Source: Legionellaceae bacterium
GTDB lineage: Bacteria > Pseudomonadota > Gammaproteobacteria > Legionellales > Legionellaceae
NCBI GenBank assembly: GCA_030696465.1
Contig: JAUYSE010000205.1
Coordinates: 1 to 6,477, forward strand
Direction of reading: 5' to 3'
DNA length: 6,477 nucleotides
Position 1 is the first letter of the stretch. Each line of letters starts with the position of its first letter. This document shows, piece after piece, positions 1-5,479 of the stretch. The notes under the pieces are model-generated. The model was not told the origin of the DNA. It made no database searches and saw only the letters and a program-made list of their open reading frames with translations. Made by a program: the position numbers and the translations under genes.

Positions 1-116
1 TCAATCATAAAGAGCCACAATTAAAAAGCCTCCCAGATGCGGTGTACATAAATCCACCTGAATCGATTGAAATAGGAAGTAAATCTGGACAGTCGGAGGT
101 GTGTATGGCAGGATAA
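1..116 (+). CDS. Transposase, C-terminal fragment (partial at window edge)
   Basis: An open frame runs in from the left edge and stops at TAA 114-116. It encodes about 37 residues ending in SKSGQSEVCMAG. The same last 27 residues are encoded on the minus strand at the other end of the window, inside the inverted repeat, so this frame is the 3' end of the gene carried by a duplicated element. The catalytic part is outside the window. I do not recognise the transposase family from this tail; calling it a transposase rests on the IS-like context. Confidence 0.6.
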   Translation, partial: NHKEPQLKSLPDAVYINPPESIEIGSKSGQSEVCMAG

Positions 117-170
117 GCGAGTTAGCTAATTCACTACAGAAGTTGTCTCATTTCCCCTGGCACGCTCCGA
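1..170 (+). mobile_element. Insertion sequence, 3' end (left copy)
   Basis: This is the downstream end of an insertion sequence whose transposase reads rightward. From base 31 it is repeated as an inverted copy at 6338-6477, 140 bp with one mismatch (G at 142 against A at 6366 on the plus strand). Identity stops sharply after base 170, which sets the IS end; read from outside inward the terminus begins TCGGAGCGTGCCAGGGG. About 54 bp of non-coding sequence lies between the transposase stop and the terminus. The IS has cut into the acetyltransferase gene beside it. The 5' end is outside the window, so family, length and target duplication cannot be judged. Confidence 0.85.
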
Positions 171-429
171 GTGATTCTAACCATGGCGTTAAATCCGGCC
201 TTATTTCATCATTCTCATATAAGGATACGGCGCCAATGACTTGAGTGCCTTCTAACGCGACCAAGGTAAGCGGGAGAGCGTTATCATTTAAATCATCATA
301 AAGCCCTTGCTCAACTTGTTCAATGGAGATATCTGAAATCCAGATGTTGCCTAAAACCTCATACCAAATTTTTGCAAGAGCAGGAATTACTTCAGGGTGT
401 TCTTTTAAATAAGCTATTTTAATATCCAT
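148..429 (-). pseudogene. GNAT acetyltransferase, N-terminal half, truncated by IS
   Basis: Residues 1-86 look like the N-terminal half of a GNAT N-acetyltransferase: an alpha/beta start (IAYLKEHPEVIPALAKIWYE) and a strand with VALEGTQVIGAVSLYEND, followed by LRPDLTPWL-type sequence (here IRPDLTPWLES), which in related proteins comes just before the acetyl-CoA-binding motif A. Codon 87 spans the IS junction, and the frame continues for six more codons inside the IS before stopping. The acetyl-CoA pyrophosphate-binding loop is missing, and about 93 residues remain of a usual ~150, so activity is unlikely. It starts 7 bp after the stop of the upstream acetyltransferase, and its weak AAAGTGA ribosome-binding site overlaps that gene's end, which suggests a former two-gene operon. 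The substrate is unknown. Confidence 0.75.
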
Positions 430-436
430 TAAATCA

Positions 437-955
437 TCACTTTTCTATGTTTTTTAGCATGATGCAGTAGTTCAAATCCTCGCTATAACTTGATTGCTCA
501 AATCCAGCCTTTTCATAACATCGAATAGCGTGAATATTATCATGATTTGGATCAACAACGACCAAACGAAAACGGGTCAGAAATTCATTGATGAATTGAT
601 TGATAATTACTACGCCAAGCCCTCGAGCCCGATTTTCATGGGTTGCAATAAACAGATCAATGCCAGCAATTTGATTTGGATGATAGTTTTGAAATAAAGC
701 ACTTTCCTCTTGAATACCTTCGGGATAATGTTCTGATAGACAATAATATTGAATAAAGCCGATAGCCTTATTATCCAGGTGAATAATAAAACTGGGGACA
801 TTATCTTGCCCGATAAGTCTGGGTAAATATTTATTTTCAATATCTTTAAGCGACCAACTTTGGCCTCGTGCATATAATTGATTAATCGTTGGCTCTTGGA
901 ACCACTCACAAAGAATTTTTAAATCAACTTCATGTAACGGTTTAAAATAAATCAT
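437..955 (-). CDS. AAC(6')-like GNAT N-acetyltransferase
   Basis: A 172-residue GNAT enzyme, expected to transfer acetyl from acetyl-CoA to an amine. Its layout follows aminoglycoside 6'-N-acetyltransferases of the AAC(6')-Ib type: an N-terminal DLKILCEWFQ...YLPRLIGQ region (11-50), an IGFIQYY strand (65-71), GIDLFIA (98-104), the acetyl-CoA loop RARGLG (109-114), VDPNHDN (134-140) and the C-terminal signature IRCYEKAGFEQ (144-154). AAC(6')-Ib carries closely similar GID, GLG and AIRCYEKAGFE segments at matching places, and is slightly longer (about 184 residues). Related enzymes in the same superfamily acetylate siderophore precursors, so an aminoglycoside substrate is likely but not proven. 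The ATG at 955 has GGA about 7 bp upstream. It is the intact first gene of the pair with the truncated GNAT. No convincing sigma-70 promoter was found upstream. Confidence 0.75.
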   Translation of the reverse strand: MIYFKPLHEVDLKILCEWFQEPTINQLYARGQSWSLKDIENKYLPRLIGQDNVPSFIIHLDNKAIGFIQYYCLSEHYPEGIQEESALFQNYHPNQIAGIDLFIATHENRARGLGVVIINQFINEFLTRFRLVVVDPNHDNIHAIRCYEKAGFEQSSYSEDLNYCIMLKNIEK

Positions 956-1210
956 TTTTATTCCATCGAAATAGTCTTCTAATTGCCATAAATACGATTA
1001 CTGATGTTACACTAGGGGCAACACGGCCGACTCCTCTACATTGAAAAATGCACGAGTGGGTTTTCTTTTTCATAGTATGCCACTTATAAAATATACCCTA
1101 TTAAATCATATATCATGATTCAGTTTAAATTATATTTAAATATTCTAGTAATCCTCGAATATTTTACTCTAAATTAAACTATAGTTTTTTTCTATGCTAT
1201 TATATCTAGT
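956..1210. other. Divergent intergenic region with clustered inverted repeats
   Basis: This 255-bp gap separates the minus-strand acetyltransferase operon from the plus-strand abiE operon and should hold both promoters. The right half (about 1074-1210) is very AT-rich and contains several short perfect inverted repeats: AATCAT/ATGATT (1104-1109 and 1115-1120), TTTAAAT/ATTTAAA (1124-1130 and 1134-1140), the 12-bp palindrome AAACTATAGTTT (1176-1187), and TCTAGT/ACTAGA (1205-1210 and 1214-1219) around the abiEi start codon. TCTAGTA also occurs at 1144-1150. The left half is less AT-rich and holds a 43-codon open frame on the minus strand (942-1073) of doubtful status. Confidence 0.6.
1174..1203 (+). 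promoter_or_regulatory. Possible abiE promoter
   Basis: TTAAAC at 1174-1179 and TATTAT at 1198-1203 are separated by 18 bp and resemble sigma-70 -35 and -10 boxes. Transcription would then start at about 1209-1211, right at the abiEi ATG, giving a leaderless or near-leaderless message. This agrees with the absence of any Shine-Dalgarno sequence before that ATG. The -35 box overlaps the palindrome AAACTATAGTTT. The region is AT-rich, so chance matches are easy. Confidence 0.35.
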
Positions 1211-1219
1211 ATGACTAGA
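1205..1219. promoter_or_regulatory. Inverted repeat centred on the abiEi start codon, possible operator
   Basis: TCTAGT and ACTAGA form perfect 6-bp arms with the ATG start codon as the 3-bp spacer. AbiEi antitoxins are known to repress their own operon by binding inverted repeats at the promoter, so an operator here is plausible. The arms are short and the site was not compared with a known AbiEi operator. Confidence 0.3.
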
Positions 1220-1975
1220 AATAATGAATCAAAATTAAACCATTTTATGGTTACAGCACCCTCTGGAGTGGTGCTAACTAACGTGTGGCTTGAAGAGCAA
1301 GGCGTATCTTCTAAGCTAGCGTGGTGGTATGTCCATTCAGGATTATTAGAAAAGCTTGGAACCAATGCCTACAAGAAAGCAGGTGATCATGTTTCTTGGG
1401 CTGGTGCAATCAATGCACTGCAAACGCAGTTAGCTGTCCCCATACATGTAGGAGGCAAGACTGCCTTACATTTACTGGGGCTGGGACATTTTGTACCCAT
1501 GCAAGGCATACAACAGATCATGTTATTTGCACCTACAACCACCAAAATACCGAAATGGCTATTAGCCAATATGTGGGACGCGGAATTTGAGATATACAAA
1601 TCATCATTATTTTCTGATGAGCAAGGTTTAGTAGAACGCCCTATCAATGGAATAAATTTAAAAATCTCAAGCCCTGAAAGAGCTGCACTGGAATTACTTT
1701 ATTTATACCCTCAGCATCAATCGTTAAGTGAAATAACTCATTTGATAGAAAACTTAACCCAATTGAGACCTAAAGTAATTCAAGCATTACTCGAAGATTG
1801 TCATTCAATTAAAGTAAAGCGGCTTTTTTTGCATTTGAGTGAGCAATTTAATCATCCTTGGCTTTCCAGCTTGGATATAACAAAAATAGACTTAGGAACA
1901 GGCAAACGGGTACTAGGTAACGGAGGCAAATACTTTCCTAAATATAAACTGTCCTTACCTGAAATAAAGGAGTGA
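1211..1975 (+). CDS. abiEi: AbiEi-family antitoxin, type IV toxin-antitoxin system
   Basis: A 254-residue protein of the AbiEi antitoxin family. The N-terminal part (about 8-55: KLNHFM..PSGVVLTNVWLEEQGVS, then WWYVHSGLLEKLGTNAY) matches the family's winged-helix DNA-binding domain. The following region includes an IHVGGKTALHLLGLGHF segment (78-94) and the conserved ISSPERAALELLYL (152-165), as in the C-terminal antitoxin domain. In characterised AbiE systems the antitoxin counters the toxin without a stable complex and represses its own promoter. The ATG at 1211 keeps the whole winged helix; the next Met (13) would remove its first helix. It has no Shine-Dalgarno and sits inside an inverted repeat. 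The toxin gene follows 4 bp after the stop. Length is typical for the family. Confidence 0.88.
   Translation: MTRNNESKLNHFMVTAPSGVVLTNVWLEEQGVSSKLAWWYVHSGLLEKLGTNAYKKAGDHVSWAGAINALQTQLAVPIHVGGKTALHLLGLGHFVPMQGIQQIMLFAPTTTKIPKWLLANMWDAEFEIYKSSLFSDEQGLVERPINGINLKISSPERAALELLYLYPQHQSLSEITHLIENLTQLRPKVIQALLEDCHSIKVKRLFLHLSEQFNHPWLSSLDITKIDLGTGKRVLGNGGKYFPKYKLSLPEIKE
1967..1972 (+). promoter_or_regulatory. Strong ribosome-binding site that decides the abiEii TTG start
   Basis: AAGGAG lies within the last codons of abiEi and ends 7 bp before the TTG at 1980. This near-perfect Shine-Dalgarno supports TTG as the toxin start despite the rare codon. abiEi itself has no such site, so the toxin may depend on coupling or on its own strong initiation. 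Confidence 0.75.
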
Positions 1976-1979
1976 TACG

Positions 1980-2906
1980 TTGAGTTTTCAAGAAGTTTAT
2001 AAAAATCAGGTCGCACTATTACTTGAAGTCTTACCTGTATTGAATGAATTTAACTGTTTTGCTTTAAAAGGCGGCACAGCAATCAATTTATTCGTCCACG
2101 ATATGCCACGATTAAGTGTGGACATTGACCTCACATATTTACCCGTTGAAAGCCGAGACATTTTTCTCCCAAATATTGAAGCTGAATTGTTAAAAATGAA
2201 GCAACTGATAGAAGACTTAGGTTTAACGGTCGAAACAGTATTCATGAAAAATGGAGCAATATCCAAACTTCAGGTTTACACCAATCATGCCATGATTAAA
2301 ATTGAGCCTAATTTTGTCCTCAGAGGCTCTGTATTTCCTTGTGAAGAAAAAGAGCTGTGTGCAAAGGCCCAAGATGAATTTTTAAAATTTATGCGCGTCA
2401 AATCATTATCCGTTGCTGATTTATACGGTGGCAAAATATGTGCGGCTTTAGACAGATATCACCCCCGCGATCTATTTGACATAAAGCTTCTGTTAGAAAA
2501 TCAGGGGCTAACCGAAGAAATCCGACAGGCGTTCATTGTTTATCTTGCCAGTGGGTCAAGACCGATGCATGAGCTTCTTGAACCAAGAATCAGTGATGCA
2601 TCACAACAAGAATTTGAAAATACATTTAAAAATGAATTTGCTGGAATGACCACTACGTCCGTTACGCATGAGGAATTAAAAGACATTAGAGCGTGGTTAC
2701 CTCGTCTATTGCTGGATTCTTTCACCGAAAATGAACGTATGTTTCTAGTGCACTTGAAGTCAGGCGATCCTGATTGGTCATTGTTACCTGTAGATGGTAT
2801 TGAGCGCCTCCCAGGTATCCAATGGAAACTGCAAAATATTAACAAAATTTCTGACGAGAAAAAGAACGAGCAACTCAACAAACTAAAGCGCGTTTTAAAG
2901 GTCTAA
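1980..2906 (+). CDS. abiEii: AbiEii-family nucleotidyltransferase toxin
   Basis: A 308-residue toxin of the AbiEii/AbiGii family (DUF1814), with a nucleotidyltransferase fold. Visible signatures are the nucleotide-binding motif LKGGTAINLF (29-38), the metal-binding acidic pair SVDIDL with D48 and D50, and the conserved ADLYGGKICAALDRYHPRDLFD block (146-167; K152, D158, R163, D164, D167). Family members stop growth by nucleotide transfer, in the MenT relatives to tRNA, and the pair can abort phage infection. The target here is unknown. Start is TTG with AAGGAG 7 bp upstream, 4 bp after the abiEi stop, so the two genes form one operon. All key motifs are present and the length is normal, so the toxin should be active. 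A weak AT stem-loop follows the stop, but it does not look like a terminator. Confidence 0.9.
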   Translation: MSFQEVYKNQVALLLEVLPVLNEFNCFALKGGTAINLFVHDMPRLSVDIDLTYLPVESRDIFLPNIEAELLKMKQLIEDLGLTVETVFMKNGAISKLQVYTNHAMIKIEPNFVLRGSVFPCEEKELCAKAQDEFLKFMRVKSLSVADLYGGKICAALDRYHPRDLFDIKLLLENQGLTEEIRQAFIVYLASGSRPMHELLEPRISDASQQEFENTFKNEFAGMTTTSVTHEELKDIRAWLPRLLLDSFTENERMFLVHLKSGDPDWSLLPVDGIERLPGIQWKLQNINKISDEKKNEQLNKLKRVLKV

Positions 2907-2978
2907 AAATCCATTGATTTTCTGGGACACTCATGGGACACTAGCCCGCAAGTAATGGCAATAAATGACAACGACTAG
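2907..2978 (+). pseudogene. Possible C-terminal remnant of a tyrosine recombinase (integrase)
   Basis: The frame from 2907 to TAG at 2976-2978 reads through FLGHSWDTSPQVMAINDND. Short tails of this kind, rich in WDT and ending in NDND, are familiar at the C-termini of phage-type tyrosine integrases that lie beside tRNA attachment sites, and this tail ends about 80 bp before a tRNA-Asn fragment. TGGGACACT occurs twice here (2923-2931 and 2934-2942), 11 bp apart. A stop lies immediately upstream in frame and no catalytic residues remain, so if real it is only a scar. The match is from memory of family style, not from alignment. Confidence 0.35.
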
Positions 2979-3058
2979 CAGCTGTAGGCTTGTTTATAGG
3001 TGTTTGATTTTATTATTGTTATTTGTTGTAGAACACTGTGGTTGATGGCTAAGACCCC

Positions 3059-3105
3059 GACTGTTAATCATTAGGTCGGCGGTTCGAGCCCGTCCCGGGG
3101 AGCCA
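3059..3105 (+). tRNA. tRNA-Asn (GTT) 3' fragment, attachment-site scar
   Basis: The segment holds the anticodon loop CTGTTAA (anticodon GTT, Asn), the 3' side of the anticodon stem, the variable region, a T arm GGCGG-TTCGAGC-CCGTC that pairs fully, the acceptor 3' strand CCGGGGA, a discriminator G and encoded CCA. The 5' acceptor strand (expected TCCCCGG), D arm and 5' anticodon strand are missing: sequence before GACTGTTAATC does not pair. This is what an integrative element leaves at its distal end after inserting into a tRNA-Asn gene, with the likely core starting at about 3059 near the anticodon. An antisense open frame across it reads SPGRARTADLMINS, a well-known false protein from tRNA genes. 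The intact tRNA is outside the window. It is not expected to give a working tRNA. Confidence 0.8.
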
Positions 3106-3194
3106 TATACAGCGTAGGTTGTAGCAACTCCCACCGAAGTCCTCAAATTTTCATGTAGAAGCAATGTAGAAAAGATATCAAGAAAGGTATGTAA
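3106..3194 (+). other. Leader of the three-gene operon
   Basis: This stretch between the tRNA scar and the operon should carry its promoter, but I see no convincing pair of -35 and -10 boxes. It contains two copies of ATGTAGAA (3153-3160 and 3164-3171) at an 11-bp period, one helical turn, which could be a protein-binding site or a leftover recombinase arm site. AGAAAGG at 3181-3187 is the ribosome-binding site of the first gene, 7 bp before its ATG. Confidence 0.4.
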
Positions 3195-4310
3195 ATGACG
3201 GAACTTATTAGTGCATTTAGTGCGCATGCATCCAATCAATCAGGCAGTGATGTTCAAACTAGTTTTCATTTTGACTTGCCACCTAAACTCATATTCGTTC
3301 AAAATCTACAAACTTTAAAAAGAGTAGATGATTACGAAGCACTTGATACTTTTGCCTTCTCAGAGCACGACCAAGCTAAAATAAATAATACGATTGCAGA
3401 AATCAATAAGAGCGGTGGCTATGATGGTAATCAATTATTGATTGAGCAGCTCTATCATGACGCTGACTCAAACGCGCTCTACATTGTCGCTAAAAAAGCC
3501 AAGTATTCTTTTATCAGAACACTACAAAAAGAACCAGAAAATGGTGGCTTTGGTGAAGAGAGCCCTTTTTATAGAAAAACCTTCTGCACGGCAGGCGTAC
3601 GCGCCCCATTTATTACTGAAAAAGATGACTACACATTTTTCATGATGCGAACAAGAAGACCTACTGTTTTCTCGGTCGCAGCAGGACTATTAGAGCCACC
3701 AGAAGGCAAACTTCATCCAAGTGAAACAAAAGGAAACTTGGTTGAGTACGTGGCGCTCAATGAAGCGATGGAAGAATTTCTAGCCAAAGATAATCATTTC
3801 AATCGACCCACATTAGAACAATTACGTGAAGCCAAAATAGAAATTAATAAACAATTTGGTATTCGTGCTATTGCAATGCGACGTGCAAAAGATTCTTCAC
3901 GCGTGGAAATAGAGTTTCTCTGCCCACTTCAAGTAAAATGCCATCATGAAAACATGAGCTTTTTGATTACCAGAGATAATACAGCTAAAGATGCATATGA
4001 GCATAATCGTGAGATTCAACCACTTTGCATACCGTTAAGCGCCGAAATGCGTACTCAAGCTGAGGCTGTTTTGATGCATACACCAGAAGATGGCAAGTAC
4101 GTACGTGACCCAATCGTTGCTGTTACTTCAATACTTGCCAACCCAAGACATGGATTTTTTCCGCGTTATTTACCTGGTACAGCAACAACCGAATTTATTA
4201 AAACATCCTCTTTATCTAAAATCCGTCCTCAACTTTTGTTAACCTCAACACCAAATGAGGAAGATGAAGACGAAACAGAGGTTATTGCCTATCAACTCAG
4301 CGGATATTAA
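3195..4310 (+). CDS. Nudix-like protein with interrupted Nudix box, first gene of three-gene operon
   Basis: A 371-residue soluble protein. Residues 145-200 resemble a Nudix hydrolase core: strands YTFFMMRTRRPT and FSVAAGLLEPPE, then a helix NEAMEEFL. G164-x5-E170 fits the first part of the Nudix box exactly, and E190, E193 and E194 fit the REUxEE part with N189 in place of Arg, but about 11 extra residues separate the two parts. Nudix enzymes hydrolyse nucleoside diphosphates linked to another group, using these glutamates to hold metal. The flanking regions (1-140 and 220-371), including FGIRAIAMRRAKDSSRVEIEFL (221-242) and a highly acidic NEEDEDETE near the C-terminus, are not recognised. 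Start ATG has AGAAAGG 7 bp upstream. The next gene begins 2 bp after the stop. Substrate unknown; without an alignment the Nudix call remains provisional. Confidence 0.5.
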   Translation: MTELISAFSAHASNQSGSDVQTSFHFDLPPKLIFVQNLQTLKRVDDYEALDTFAFSEHDQAKINNTIAEINKSGGYDGNQLLIEQLYHDADSNALYIVAKKAKYSFIRTLQKEPENGGFGEESPFYRKTFCTAGVRAPFITEKDDYTFFMMRTRRPTVFSVAAGLLEPPEGKLHPSETKGNLVEYVALNEAMEEFLAKDNHFNRPTLEQLREAKIEINKQFGIRAIAMRRAKDSSRVEIEFLCPLQVKCHHENMSFLITRDNTAKDAYEHNREIQPLCIPLSAEMRTQAEAVLMHTPEDGKYVRDPIVAVTSILANPRHGFFPRYLPGTATTEFIKTSSLSKIRPQLLLTSTPNEEDEDETEVIAYQLSGY

Positions 4311-4312
4311 TT

Positions 4313-5473
4313 ATGCGGCTATTCTTTAGAAAAAATCAGGGCGCATCAGAATTACGTTCCTCCCCTGCACGCATAAACCACACCAAAAATCTCAGCGAAC
4401 GTGTGATTGATGAATTGCTGCAAAAGAACGACATTCTTCCCGAAGATGTTGCAATCGATGCTCTAGCGCTTCAAAGAAGATATGCTCTCGCAGAACAAAT
4501 CAGTACTCAGAAAGAAGCGGGAGTATTTCATGTGCCATTGGAAGACATTGATTATGTCGTTTGTTTAAGCGGTCGAAGTGGTTTTTATGGTCAATATGAA
4601 GAGGCAAAAGATAAAGTTCAACGATGCCAAGATCATTATGATGCAACAGATACTGTACGACGGTTTTTATATGCAGTCATGGTTGCAAAACAAGCAACAT
4701 TGAACAATTTTAAAAAAGGTCTATTTAAAATTGTCCCCATCTACTTCAACGGTGTTTCATTACAAAATGATGAGCTAAAAGAGATTACTCACTCACAGCA
4801 CTCATTTAATAAATTCATATCCACTCATGGGGGCTCTAAAGATTATTTTTACCCAGTAGACCATATCATTGTCGATTCAATACCGCTTGATAATACGATG
4901 GGACAAGCCATTGGATTAAGTTACTATCTACATCACCACTGGCCGAAACAAGGAATCAATCGATATCCTAATATTGTTTTTGTCTCTAGCACGTATCATG
5001 TTGTAAGAATAGAAAATGGCATAGGCAGCCAATCCCCAATTCATACGCCTGCGTTTTTCGCAGATCGTCCAGAAGTTCTCAGTAGACTCACTCCAGATAT
5101 GCAAGCGTATGCTCTTGCACCAGGGGATACATTAAAAAATGCGCGTATTATGGTATTGGGCTGTGACAGACAGTACACCGCAGTCGACGCTTGGGAAAAA
5201 GATTTGTACTGTGATATGCAAGCTTCCGCCAATTACGCCAGCTTACATCGAAAAAACAAACAAAAAATAATCACACCTTCGATTGCAGCAGTTGCATCGC
5301 CTAATATCATCACACACCAGTACGTAGCTACTCAGCAAGCATTAACAAATGAAAAATTCTTTCAAATGATTCGTCAGCGACGATTAAACCAAACTTTAAA
5401 TTTTCTACACTCACAATCTAATAAAGATAAGGATCCAGGCCAAAACGAAACCAAACATTTAACCTGGAAATAG
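4313..5473 (+). CDS. DUF218/YdcF-like protein, second gene of three-gene operon
   Basis: A 386-residue protein whose middle resembles the DUF218 (YdcF/SanA/ElyC) Rossmann-like fold. The likely first strand is IDYVVCLSGR (79-88); VDSIPLDNTMGQAIGLSYYL (187-206) resembles the family's E-x-S-x-NT-x-ENA helix start; and YPNIVFVSSTYHVVRI (218-233) resembles its VTS-x-YH-x-x-RA strand. E. coli YdcF binds S-adenosylmethionine and SanA/ElyC act in the cell envelope, but the general activity of the family is unknown. Unlike many relatives this protein shows no membrane segment or signal peptide, and it has long extra N- and C-terminal parts, including GDTLKNARIMVLGCDRQYTA (271-290). It begins 2 bp after the stop of the Nudix-like gene with only a weak ribosome-binding site, so translation is probably coupled. 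The third gene follows after 6 bp. Confidence 0.5.
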   Translation: MRLFFRKNQGASELRSSPARINHTKNLSERVIDELLQKNDILPEDVAIDALALQRRYALAEQISTQKEAGVFHVPLEDIDYVVCLSGRSGFYGQYEEAKDKVQRCQDHYDATDTVRRFLYAVMVAKQATLNNFKKGLFKIVPIYFNGVSLQNDELKEITHSQHSFNKFISTHGGSKDYFYPVDHIIVDSIPLDNTMGQAIGLSYYLHHHWPKQGINRYPNIVFVSSTYHVVRIENGIGSQSPIHTPAFFADRPEVLSRLTPDMQAYALAPGDTLKNARIMVLGCDRQYTAVDAWEKDLYCDMQASANYASLHRKNKQKIITPSIAAVASPNIITHQYVATQQALTNEKFFQMIRQRRLNQTLNFLHSQSNKDKDPGQNETKHLTWK

Positions 5474-5479
5474 TTATCA

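Noticed and set aside
494..909. Open frames on both strands inside the acetyltransferase gene (494-697 plus, 610-909 minus)
   Set aside because: They are shadows of the GNAT gene, which has clear family motifs; neither shows recognisable protein features.
2006..2881. Minus-strand open frames within abiEii (2006-2266 and 2540-2881)
   Set aside because: They are antisense to a full-length AbiEii gene with all motifs in place and have no supporting features.
2906..2921. Stem-loop AAAATC-CATT-GATTTT after the abiEii stop as a terminator
   Set aside because: The six-pair stem is nearly all A-T and no T run follows, so it is too weak to call an intrinsic terminator.
2994..3239. Minus-strand open frame of 81 codons with SPGRARTADLMINS
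   Set aside because: It is the antisense reading of the tRNA-Asn fragment, a familiar false protein, and it covers the leader and start of the operon on the other strand.
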